DNA from: Deltaproteobacteria bacterium
GTDB lineage: Bacteria > Desulfobacterota > Syntrophia > Syntrophales > UBA5619
Length of the DNA: 10,926 nt
Direction: 5' to 3'
NCBI GenBank assembly: GCA_026388345.1
Contig: JAPLJY010000273.1
Span: 1 to 10,926 of the forward strand
Shown: one piece after another, positions 1 to 6,098 of the stretch
How positions within the stretch are numbered: position 1 is the stretch's first letter
Layout: the number at the start of each line of letters is the position of its first letter
Translations under genes and position numbers: made by a program
The notes under the pieces: model-generated
What the model saw: the letters and a program-made list of their open reading frames with translations, nothing else
Told to the model about the DNA's origin: nothing
Database searches by the model: none

Positions 1-19
1 AACGATGCGGAGGTTCGCC

Positions 20-709
20 ATGAACGAGACCATCAAACTCCCGCTGATCCGCGCCTTTCTCGACGCACCGCTGAGCGGACCGGAGATCGAGACGAAATCG
101 ATGGAGATCATCGACCGGGAGGCCCCGGCGCACCGGTTCACCGCGGAGGAGTGGCAAATCGTGCGCCGAATGATCCACACGACCGGCGATTTTGGGATCA
201 TGGAGGCGATCCGTTTTTCGCCGGACGCAATCGCCGCCGGCATCACGGCCCTTCACGGTTGCCGGCCGCTCATCGTGGACTCGAACATGATCCGCTCGGG
301 GATTTCGCTGCCGCGCCTGCGGGGCGTCTGCGGGTTCTACCGGAAGGAGAGCATCATCTGCCACATCGCCGACGAGGAGATCGAACGCACGGCCCGGCGG
401 ACCGGCCTCCCCCGCTCGCTCCACGCAATCGAGAAGGCCAGGCCCTTCCTCGCCGGGGCGATCGCGGCCTTCGGAAACGCCCCGATCGCGCTGATGGAAC
501 TCAACCGGATGATCGTCGAAGAGGGGATTCGGCCGGCCCTGGTCATTGCGATGCCGGTCGGTTTTGTCCACGTCGTGGAAAGCAAGGAGGAGCTGATGGC
601 GCAGGGCGTGCCGTACATCGCGCTTGCCGGCCGCCGCGGGGGAAGCCCGCTTGCGGTGAGCGTCATCCACGCCCTCTGCGGCCTGGCGGGCACGGAAAAG
701 AAGACATAG
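20..709 (+). CDS. cbiC: Cobalt-precorrin-8 methylmutase CbiC
   Basis: CbiC moves the ring-C methyl group from C11 to C12, turning cobalt-precorrin-8 into cobyrinate in the cytoplasm. The 229-residue product has the family's usual length. It shows the HTTGD segment with the presumed catalytic His53, GNAPIAL at 152-158, the MPVGFV...ESKE stretch at 178-190 and the GRRGGSP loop at 204-210, all typical of the CbiC/CobH family. An in-frame ATG at position 5 exists, but a GGAGG Shine-Dalgarno at 9-13 lies six bases before the ATG at 20, so 20 is chosen. Its upstream context is cut by the window edge, so it may be the continuation of an operon. A hairpin and a repeat element separate it from cbiX. 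Function is confident from motifs; the start is well supported. Confidence 0.95.
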   Translation: MNETIKLPLIRAFLDAPLSGPEIETKSMEIIDREAPAHRFTAEEWQIVRRMIHTTGDFGIMEAIRFSPDAIAAGITALHGCRPLIVDSNMIRSGISLPRLRGVCGFYRKESIICHIADEEIERTARRTGLPRSLHAIEKARPFLAGAIAAFGNAPIALMELNRMIVEEGIRPALVIAMPVGFVHVVESKEELMAQGVPYIALAGRRGGSPLAVSVIHALCGLAGTEKKT

Positions 710-734
710 GAGCCTATTGAAAAAAGGCTCTTTT
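710..734 (+). terminator. Weak intrinsic-terminator-like hairpin after cbiC
   Basis: GAGCCT (710-715) pairs with AGGCTC (725-730) across a 9-base loop and is followed by TTTT. It starts directly after the cbiC stop codon. The stem is only 6 bp and the U-tract only 4, so termination is probably partial, if it happens at all. Confidence 0.4.
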
Positions 735-736
735 AC

Positions 737-857
737 GGGCTGTTCAAAAATGGCCAGATGCAAGGCCCCCGAACTCCTGAGCCGTGAGGCGTACTTTCTG
801 GTACGTTGAACGGCGAAGGAGGAGGGAAACGCAGCAGATGGACGTTTTTCAACAGCC
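737..857. repeat. Palindromic dispersed repeat (REP/MITE-like) between cbiC and cbiX
   Basis: The ends are inverted copies: GGCTGTTCAAAAA (738-750) matches the reverse complement of TTTTTCAACAGCC (845-857) at 12 of 13 positions, and weaker complementarity continues inward (CCAGATGC against GCAGATGG). The centre is itself a hairpin: GCCGT (781-785) pairs with ACGGC (810-814), and CGTAC (790-794) pairs with GTACG (801-805). The 121-bp unit encodes nothing credible and fills the gap between two cobalamin genes. I associate repeats of this style with deltaproteobacterial genomes, but copy number elsewhere cannot be checked from one window. Confidence 0.75.
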
Positions 858-872
858 GGTTAGGAGAAGCAG

Positions 873-1307
873 ATGAATCCACGGATCGACAACAGGCGGG
901 CCGTGATCCTGATCGGCCACGGGAGCCGCGCCGCGGGCGCCGACGACGATATGGAAAAGATCGCGGAGGGGTTGCGGAAGAGGTCCGGCGGGATCGTCGA
1001 GACCTGCCGGATGTCCGGCCGCGGGGTCCCGTTCGCCGAGGCGTTCGAGAGTTGCGTCGGGCGGGGAGCAAAGGAGATCATCGTCCTCCCCTACTTCCTC
1101 CACTTCGGCGTCCACCTCCGCGAGGACATCCCGGAGATCCTCCGGGAGAACGTGAGAAAACATCCGGAAATCCGGCTGGTTCTGGGGAAACACCTCGGCT
1201 GCGATGACGCCCTCGTCAACCTAGTTGCGAAACGGATCGGGGAGTCGGAGGGTCTCTGCGACGTCCGGGAACTCGCTCCGGCGCCGATCGACCGTTGCCC
1301 CGGATAG
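873..1307 (+). CDS. cbiX: Sirohydrochlorin cobaltochelatase, short form (CbiX-S)
   Basis: The enzyme inserts Co2+ into sirohydrochlorin, the step that commits to the anaerobic cobalamin route. The 144-residue protein is a single chelatase domain. It has GHGSR near the N terminus (His16) and the LPYFLHFGVHLREDIP block, whose His81 is the expected second metal-binding/catalytic histidine. Long bacterial CbiX proteins carry two such domains, whereas this matches the short form best known from archaea, which acts as a homodimer. AGGAGA at 862-867 sits five bases before the ATG. Class II chelatases of this size can also handle nickel or iron (CfbA, SirB), but the setting among cbi genes and cobalt-transport genes argues for cobalt. 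It follows the 737-857 repeat and precedes cbiM. Confidence 0.92.
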   Translation: MNPRIDNRRAVILIGHGSRAAGADDDMEKIAEGLRKRSGGIVETCRMSGRGVPFAEAFESCVGRGAKEIIVLPYFLHFGVHLREDIPEILRENVRKHPEIRLVLGKHLGCDDALVNLVAKRIGESEGLCDVRELAPAPIDRCPG

Positions 1308-1386
1308 GGTGACGGTTATTCCGTTTGTTCTGGAGGAGATACAGGCATGATCGATGATCGCGTACAAACCCGTAAAACCGTCACCC
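1307..1386 (+). promoter_or_regulatory. Inverted repeat enclosing the Shine-Dalgarno and ATG upstream of cbiM
   Basis: GGGTGACGGTT (1307-1317) and AACCGTCACCC (1376-1386) are perfect 11-bp inverted copies. Inside them, GTTTGT (1323-1328) pairs with ACAAAC (1364-1369). The loop holds GGAGGAG (1332-1338) and the ATG at 1347. The RNA could therefore present or hide this ribosome site. It may equally be the terminal structure of a repeat element. No B12-box of a cobalamin riboswitch is seen. A regulatory role is inference. Confidence 0.35.
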
Positions 1387-2381
1387 CTGCGACGGCAGGC
1401 GTCCGGGGGAATAGGGCTCCCCTCCCCCGATTGCTGCGGGCGGCCGGAATCGCCGCTGCAAGATTATTGCGCAACTTGGAAATCGGATCCCGGAAACGCG
1501 CATTGGACCGGGAGCGCATCCCTTATCCCCGCCTTGCAGGCGGGAATAAGGGGCGCAATAAAAAACAGACAGCCTCCTTGCCGGGAAGCGCCGCCCGTGG
1601 GCGGCGGCTTCATATTTTTCGGGTCGAAAAATGTCCAGCGCGCGGAGGGATCACGATTTTCAAAGGTCTCGCTGCGGCCGCTTTCCTGTGCGCGCTGCCC
1701 GCGCCGGCCTTTGCGATGCACATCTCCGAGGGGATCCTGCCCCTCCCCTGGGCGCTCTTCTGGTACGCGGCCGCCCTTCCCTTCGTCGCCTGGGGCCTCC
1801 GGGACCTCCGGCGACGCAGCGACGAGTCCCCCTGGTTCAAGCCGCTCGTCGGCCTCGTCGGGGCGGCGGTCTTCCTGATCTCCTGCATGCCGATCCCCGT
1901 TCCCAGTGCCGGGACCTGCTCCCACCCCTGCGGGACGGGCATCGCCGCGATCCTGATCGGCCCGGGGTTGACCGCCGTCGTTGCGAGCATCGCGCTCACG
2001 CTCCAGGCCCTCTTCCTCGCCCACGGCGGGATCACGACCCTCGGAGCGAACATCGTCTCGATGGGCGTGGCCGGGGCCTGGGTCGGATGGGGAGTCTTCA
2101 CGGCAGCGAGGCGCCTTGGGCTCCCCTGGATCGCAGCCGCCTTCCTCGCGGGAATGCTGTCCGACTGGGCCACCTACGCGATGACCTCCCTGGAACTGGC
2201 CGCCGCTCTCCATGGAGACGGATCGTTTACGACGATGTTCTCGCTCATCCTGCTCGCCTTCGTTCCCACGCAGCTCCCGCTCGGCATCCTCGAAGGGTTC
2301 CTCTGCGCGGGGGTGCTGAAGTTCATCCGGAGCCGGAGACCCGAACTCCTCCGGACCGTTCCCGCGGGAGGCGCGGCATGA
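1347..2381 (+). CDS. cbiM: Cobalt ECF transporter substrate-binding membrane subunit CbiM
   Basis: CbiM is the metal-binding integral membrane subunit (S component) of the CbiMNQO cobalt importer. The conserved protein starts at MHISEGILP (codon 1716). There the mature N-terminal Met-His is expected to help bind the metal after removal of a leader ending PAPAFA. Further marks are PIPVPSAGTCSHPCGTG and TLGANIVSMG plus several hydrophobic helices; the mature part is 221 residues. The start is uncertain. The ATG at 1347 has an excellent GGAGGAG eight bases upstream, but it adds about 103 non-conserved residues that read through inverted repeats (1376-1631). A normal 20-residue signal peptide would begin at an ATT at 1656, preceded by GGAGGG (1644-1649). 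There is no in-frame ATG, GTG or TTG next to the leader. Its stop overlaps the next start as ATGA. Confidence 0.9.
   Translation: MIDDRVQTRKTVTPATAGVRGNRAPLPRLLRAAGIAAARLLRNLEIGSRKRALDRERIPYPRLAGGNKGRNKKQTASLPGSAARGRRLHIFRVEKCPARGGITIFKGLAAAAFLCALPAPAFAMHISEGILPLPWALFWYAAALPFVAWGLRDLRRRSDESPWFKPLVGLVGAAVFLISCMPIPVPSAGTCSHPCGTGIAAILIGPGLTAVVASIALTLQALFLAHGGITTLGANIVSMGVAGAWVGWGVFTAARRLGLPWIAAAFLAGMLSDWATYAMTSLELAAALHGDGSFTTMFSLILLAFVPTQLPLGILEGFLCAGVLKFIRSRRPELLRTVPAGGAA
1514..1556. repeat. Strong palindrome within the cbiM 5' region
   Basis: CCCTTATCCCCGCC (1520-1533) pairs with GGCGGGAATAAGGG (1539-1552) around a TTGCA loop with one mismatch. Flanking GCGC at 1514-1517 and 1553-1556 extends the stem past a two-base bulge. 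Read on the minus strand it gives LIPACKAGIRDA, the look of widely dispersed 'IPAKAGI'-type intergenic repeats. A second segment of the same style (CCTGC-GACG-GCAGG) lies at about 1386-1399. It is probably an invading repeat rather than coding sequence. Confidence 0.6.
1586..1631 (+). terminator. GC-rich hairpin with T-tract, possible attenuator before the cbiM core
   Basis: GCCGCCC (1590-1596) and GGGCGGC (1599-1605) form a perfect stem with a two-base loop, extended outward by AAGC/GCTT with one bulge. A T5 run (1615-1619) follows four bases after the extended stem and is itself half of a second hairpin, TTTTTCG-GGT-CGAAAAA (1615-1631). The shape resembles an intrinsic terminator just ahead of the signal-peptide codons of cbiM. 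It may only be the end of a repeat element. Confidence 0.35.
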
Positions 2382-2731
2382 AGAAAACAGCGCTGATCCT
2401 GCTTTTCGCCGGGCTCCTCCTCTCCGGACCAATCGATGCTGTGGGCCAGACCGCCCGTTGGTCCGGCGTCGATGAGACCGTGATCGAAAAATTCGCGGAA
2501 AAGGCCGGACGTCCGGCATGGAAACCCTTCATCAACACCGACCAGGGGGACCTGCTCCTGTTCGTCTTTCTTCTGGCGGGGGCGGCCGGGGGATTCGCCG
2601 CCGGCTACTGGTTCCGCGTCCTCTTCCCGCCGCGGCGGAAAATCGAGGTTTGTCCCGTGCCTGTTGAAGGGCCAAAAGGCGACGGCCCCGCGGCGCATCA
2701 CGGAAAAAGGATTTTGAACCATGATGTTTGA
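2378..2731 (+). CDS. cbiN: CbiN-like small membrane subunit of the cobalt transporter
   Basis: CbiN is the small accessory membrane protein that partners CbiM in cobalt ECF importers. The 117-residue product has an N-terminal membrane segment (about 4-22), a short external loop with PAWKPFINTDQGD at 47-58, and a second, glycine-rich membrane helix at about 59-80 (LLAGAAGGFAAGYW). This matches the topology of enterobacterial CbiN, and a loop ending just before helix two resembles it, but overall sequence similarity is low. A hydrophilic tail of about 33 residues after helix two is longer than in classical CbiN. GGGAGG (2366-2371) lies six bases before the ATG, which overlaps the cbiM stop as ATGA. 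The 3' end overlaps cbiQ by 11 bases. Position between cbiM and cbiQ is the strongest evidence for its role. Confidence 0.8.
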   Translation: MKKTALILLFAGLLLSGPIDAVGQTARWSGVDETVIEKFAEKAGRPAWKPFINTDQGDLLLFVFLLAGAAGGFAAGYWFRVLFPPRRKIEVCPVPVEGPKGDGPAAHHGKRILNHDV

Positions 2732-3503
2732 TCTCTTTTCGGATATTTTCACCTATCGGGACAATGCGCTCACGAGGATCGATCCGCGGGTGAAGCTTCT
2801 TGTCGCCGTCGCCGCGCTCGTCGCCGTCGTGACCTCAGCGCGGCCGTTTCTCCCGCTCGCCGTCTTTGTCCTTTGCCTCGGGACCGTCGCCGCCCTCCGG
2901 GTCCCGGCGAAGCTCGTCGCGCTTCGCCTGACTGCGCCGCTTTCAACGGTCGCGGTCCTGGTCTTGATCCAGACCTTCGTCACGGGGACGACGCCGCTTT
3001 TCACACTGACCCTCGGCGGCTGGACGCTCACGGCGAAGGCCGAAGGGCTTAGGCTTGGGCTGCTCCTCGGCGCCCGCGTCCTCGGCGCGCTCAGCATCGT
3101 CCTCCTCCTCGGCATTGCAACGCCGGCCCACCGGATCTTCCAGGCCCTCCGCGGCTTCCGGATCTCGAAGGACTGGGTGGAAATCGCGATCCTGATGTAC
3201 CGCTACATCTTCGTGCTGATGGACCGCGCGGGCGACCTCGCCGCCGCCCAGCGCCTCCGCCTCGGCTACACGGCGCGGGGCCGCGCGCTTGCCTCCCTCA
3301 CGACGCTCGCCGGGGCGACAGTCGTCCATTCGTTCGAACAGGCCGGGCGGACCCACGACGCGATGCGGCTGCGCGGATACCGGGGGACGATGCCCTTCGG
3401 CCCGCTCCCGGCGATGGGGGGCAGGGACCGCAGGCTCATCGCCCTCTCCGTGATCGTGATCGCAGCCGCTTACGGGTTCTGCGAATGGGGGATAAAAGGA
3501 TGA
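2721..3503 (+). CDS. cbiQ: Cobalt ECF transporter transmembrane subunit CbiQ
   Basis: CbiQ is the membrane T component that couples ATP hydrolysis by CbiO to metal release from CbiM/N. The 260-residue protein opens with DIFTYRDNALTRIDPRVKLL, typical of the family. It has hydrophobic helices at about 25-58, 70-88, 108-132 and 236-252. Two cytoplasmic coupling segments of the Ala-Arg-Gly type are visible: AAQRLRLGY at 175-183 and DAMRLRGY at 213-220, which should dock onto the ATPase. The start could be the ATG at 2721 or the adjacent one at 2724; both lie inside the end of cbiN and neither has a strong ribosome site. The stop overlaps the likely cbiO start as ATGA at 3500-3503. Confidence 0.93.
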   Translation: MMFDLFSDIFTYRDNALTRIDPRVKLLVAVAALVAVVTSARPFLPLAVFVLCLGTVAALRVPAKLVALRLTAPLSTVAVLVLIQTFVTGTTPLFTLTLGGWTLTAKAEGLRLGLLLGARVLGALSIVLLLGIATPAHRIFQALRGFRISKDWVEIAILMYRYIFVLMDRAGDLAAAQRLRLGYTARGRALASLTTLAGATVVHSFEQAGRTHDAMRLRGYRGTMPFGPLPAMGGRDRRLIALSVIVIAAAYGFCEWGIKG

Positions 3504-4369
3504 GGGCGGTCGATGTTCAGGGGGTCTCCTTCACCTACGACGACGGCACCGAGGCGCTCTCCGGAATCGATTTCCGCGTTGAGGAGGGGGAGTTCGTCGC
3601 GGTCCTCGGGTCGAACGGCTCCGGAAAGACGACGCTGATCCAGCTCCTCGTCGGCCTGCTCAAAGCCAAAAGGGGGCAAATCGCCATCGGCGGGCGGGAG
3701 ATCGGAAGCCTCGCGGCGGAAGAGCTCTACCAGCGGGTCGGCCTCGTCTTCCAGAACCCGAACGACCAGCTTTTCGCCGCGACCGTGGAGGAGGACTGCG
3801 CCTTCGGCCCCCGGAACCTGAACCTCCCGGAGGCGGAGGTGCAGCGGCGAGTATCGGACGCGCTCGCGGCCGTGATGGCGCTCCCCCTGCGGGGGCGGGC
3901 GATTCACCACCTGAGCTTCGGGGAGCAGAAGCGGGTCTCACTCGCGGGCGTCCTGGCGATGAGGCCGGCGGTCCTGATCCTCGACGAGCCGACGGCGGGC
4001 CTCGACCCGGCCGGCGAGGCGCAGATGATGCAGCTCCTGAAGAAATTGAACCGCGAGGAGCGGATGACCGTGATCCTGGCCACCCACTCCGTGGACATGC
4101 TGCCGCTCTTCGCGAACCGGATCTATGTCCTCGACCGCGGCCGGGTGCTCCAGGAGGGGCCGTCCGAAGAGATCTTCTGCCACCAGGAGATGATCGTCCG
4201 GGCGAAACTGCGGCTTCCCTATGTCTCGCGTCTGATGTATGAGATGAAGCGGCACGACGGCGTCCCGATCGACGGCCTGCCGCTGACGATCGGCGAGGCG
4301 CGGGCGCAGCTCCTGGAGCTGATCCCGAAGGAGATGATCCTGCCGGGAATCGAGGAGATCAGGCCATGA
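3500..4369 (+). CDS. cbiO: Cobalt ECF transporter ATPase CbiO
   Basis: CbiO is the cytoplasmic ATPase that powers cobalt import. Visible motifs in order are Walker A GSNGSGKT (37-44), the Q-loop VFQNPNDQLFA, the signature LSFGE (138-142, a usual variant of LSGGQ in this family), Walker B VLILDEP (158-164) and the switch His196 in ATHS. A C-terminal extension of about 60 residues after the nucleotide-binding domain is common in CbiO. The start is set at 3500 because it forms an ATGA overlap with cbiQ, the pattern used across the operon. An in-frame ATG at 3485 would add five residues but has no obvious ribosome site. The stop overlaps cbiD by four bases. Confidence 0.94.
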   Translation: MRAVDVQGVSFTYDDGTEALSGIDFRVEEGEFVAVLGSNGSGKTTLIQLLVGLLKAKRGQIAIGGREIGSLAAEELYQRVGLVFQNPNDQLFAATVEEDCAFGPRNLNLPEAEVQRRVSDALAAVMALPLRGRAIHHLSFGEQKRVSLAGVLAMRPAVLILDEPTAGLDPAGEAQMMQLLKKLNREERMTVILATHSVDMLPLFANRIYVLDRGRVLQEGPSEEIFCHQEMIVRAKLRLPYVSRLMYEMKRHDGVPIDGLPLTIGEARAQLLELIPKEMILPGIEEIRP

Positions 4370-5421
4370 GCGCACTGCGGGAGGGATACACGACCGGAAG
4401 CTGCGCCGCGGCGGCGGCCAAGGCGGCCGTGATGCTCCTCGCGGAGGGGCGGAGCGCGGAGAGTGTCGAGATCCCGCTTCCCGACGGCCGGCGGCGCCGC
4501 CTGCCAATCGAATATATCCGGCGGACGGAGGTCGGGGCGGAGGCGGCCGTCCGGAAGGATGCGGGCGACGACCCGGACGTGACGAACGGCGCGCTGATCG
4601 AGGCCGGCGTCGCCTGGACCGGGGGAGCGGATGTGGAATTCGCCGCCGGAGACGGCGTAGGGACGGTGACGAAGCCGGGGCTGGCCGTCCCCCCCGGCGA
4701 GCCGGCCGTCAACCCCGTGCCGCGCCGGATGATCCGGGAGGCCGTCCGGGAGGTCACACCCCGGGGCGTCCGGGTGACGATCTCGATTGACGGCGGAGGA
4801 GCGCTTGCCGCAAAGACCTTCAATCCGCGGCTCGGTATCGCGGGCGGGCTCTCGATCCTCGGGACGACGGGGATTGTCCGGCCGTTCAGTTGCTCCGCGC
4901 TGCGCGAGTCGCTCCGGTGCGCTCTTTCCGTCGCGGCCGCCGCCGGTGTCCGGGCGCCGGTCTTCGTCCCCGGCCACATCGGCGAACGGGCCGCAGGGGC
5001 GCAATTCCGAGTCGCCCCGGAGCAGATCGTGGAGGTCGGAAACGAGTGGGGATTCACCCTCGACGAGGCCGCGCGGCATCCCTTTGCGGCGCTCCTCGCG
5101 CTCGGCCACCCGGGAAAGCTGGCCAAGCTGACGGCGGGCGGCTGGGACACCCACTCCGGAAGGTCGGAAAGCGCGCTGCCCGCTGTCGCGCAAATGCATG
5201 CGGCCGTTCTTGGGCGGCCGGCGGCGGGGGTCCCCACGGTCGAGGGGATCTTCGCGGCCCTCGACACGGAGGAGAAAAGGACGCTGGGCGATCCACTGGC
5301 GGCGGCGGTGCAAGCGGCCATCCGGACCCGGACCGACGGGCGGTTCGCCGCAGCCGTGGTCCTGATCGACCTCGGCGGACATATTCTCGGGAAAGCGGGT
5401 GATCTGACCCCGTGGGCATGA
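4366..5421 (+). CDS. cbiD: Cobalt-precorrin-5B C1-methyltransferase CbiD
   Basis: CbiD methylates C1 of cobalt-precorrin-5B using S-adenosylmethionine and is a hallmark of the anaerobic pathway. It is not related to the tetrapyrrole methylase fold of the other Cbi methyltransferases. The 351 residues include the characteristic N-terminal GYTTGSCAAAAAKAA (7-21) and KDAGDDPDVTNGA (64-76). The length is normal for the family. GAGGAG (4352-4357) lies eight bases before the ATG, which overlaps the cbiO stop. The stop codon at 5419-5421 overlaps an in-frame ATG of the cbiE frame. No internal defect is visible. Confidence 0.95.
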   Translation: MSALREGYTTGSCAAAAAKAAVMLLAEGRSAESVEIPLPDGRRRRLPIEYIRRTEVGAEAAVRKDAGDDPDVTNGALIEAGVAWTGGADVEFAAGDGVGTVTKPGLAVPPGEPAVNPVPRRMIREAVREVTPRGVRVTISIDGGGALAAKTFNPRLGIAGGLSILGTTGIVRPFSCSALRESLRCALSVAAAAGVRAPVFVPGHIGERAAGAQFRVAPEQIVEVGNEWGFTLDEAARHPFAALLALGHPGKLAKLTAGGWDTHSGRSESALPAVAQMHAAVLGRPAAGVPTVEGIFAALDTEEKRTLGDPLAAAVQAAIRTRTDGRFAAAVVLIDLGGHILGKAGDLTPWA

Positions 5422-5450
5422 AAGGGTCAGGCATCGGGAGATCTGAAACC

Positions 5451-6098
5451 ATGGCGATAGAAAAAAAGAAGATCATCATTGTCGGGTGCGGTCCCGGCGC
5501 AGAGGAGTACATCACGCCGGCGGCCAGGGCGGCCGCGGGGAAGGCGGAGGTGCTCATCGTCTCGCAGCGCCTGAAGGACCTCTTCCCCGAGTGTCCGGCG
5601 GAGCGGATCGATTCGGGGACGGACGTCGCCGGAATTCTCGACAACATGGCCTCCCGCCGTGACGACGGGCGGCAGGTGGTCCTGCTCGCCACGGGCGATC
5701 CGGGGATCGCGAGCCTCGCGCAGCCGGTGATCCGGCGCTTCGGGCGAAAGAACTGCGAGGTGATCCCCGGGATCAGCTCCGTCCAGGTCGCCTTCGCCCG
5801 TCTCGGCCTCGGCTGGCAGGACGCCCGGATCGTCACGGCCCACAGCCGCAATCCGCAGGTGTCGGCGGCCGATCTTTGTGAAGCAAGAAAGATCGCGATT
5901 CTCGGGGGACGGCCGGAGGCGATCACATGGACCGCCGGGTTGATCGCGGAGCTGGGCGGCGACCGCCGCGTCTTCGTCTGCGAGGAACTCACCCTCCCCG
6001 GCGAGCAGGTCTACGAGGTCAGCGCCGACGAACTCACGACGCTTCCGGTCTCTTCACGGGCAATCATTCTCATCATTAAAGGAGAAGTGTTCTCATGA
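5451..6098 (+). CDS. cbiE: Cobalt-precorrin-7 C5-methyltransferase CbiE
   Basis: CbiE methylates C5 of cobalt-precorrin-7. The 215-residue tetrapyrrole-methylase domain has the cofactor-site loop GCGPG (12-16), ATGDPG (79-84), IPGISSVQVAFARLGLGW (104-121) and TAHSRNP, all typical of CbiE and of the N-terminal half of CobL. It ends without the CbiT domain to which CbiE is often fused, and no cbiT follows. The start is a choice. ATG 5451 gives the usual N terminus with GGGAG ten bases upstream. ATG 5418 would form an ATGA overlap with cbiD and add 11 residues, and a GTG at 5412 is also open. The 3' end overlaps cbiL by four bases. Confidence 0.92.
   Translation: MAIEKKKIIIVGCGPGAEEYITPAARAAAGKAEVLIVSQRLKDLFPECPAERIDSGTDVAGILDNMASRRDDGRQVVLLATGDPGIASLAQPVIRRFGRKNCEVIPGISSVQVAFARLGLGWQDARIVTAHSRNPQVSAADLCEARKIAILGGRPEAITWTAGLIAELGGDRRVFVCEELTLPGEQVYEVSADELTTLPVSSRAIILIIKGEVFS

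Noticed and set aside
5..19. Earlier ATG for cbiC
   Set aside because: The first ATG lies before and partly beside the GGAGG that serves the ATG at 20; it has no ribosome site of its own in view.
1308..1660. Cobalamin riboswitch upstream of the transporter genes
   Set aside because: A riboswitch would be expected before cbiM, but no B12-box or the characteristic conserved core is visible; the region consists of simple inverted repeats.
1631..2377. ATG at 1631 as a start for a long protein ending at 2731
   Set aside because: The frame from 1631 to 2377 is an Arg/Pro-rich shadow of cbiM; only the part from 2378 has a credible start, signal segment and CbiN-like sequence.
1464..2519. Long minus-strand open frame opposite cbiM
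   Set aside because: It is rich in Arg, Gly, Glu and Asp as expected for the shadow of a high-GC membrane-protein gene, and its C-terminal part simply translates the repeat sequences.
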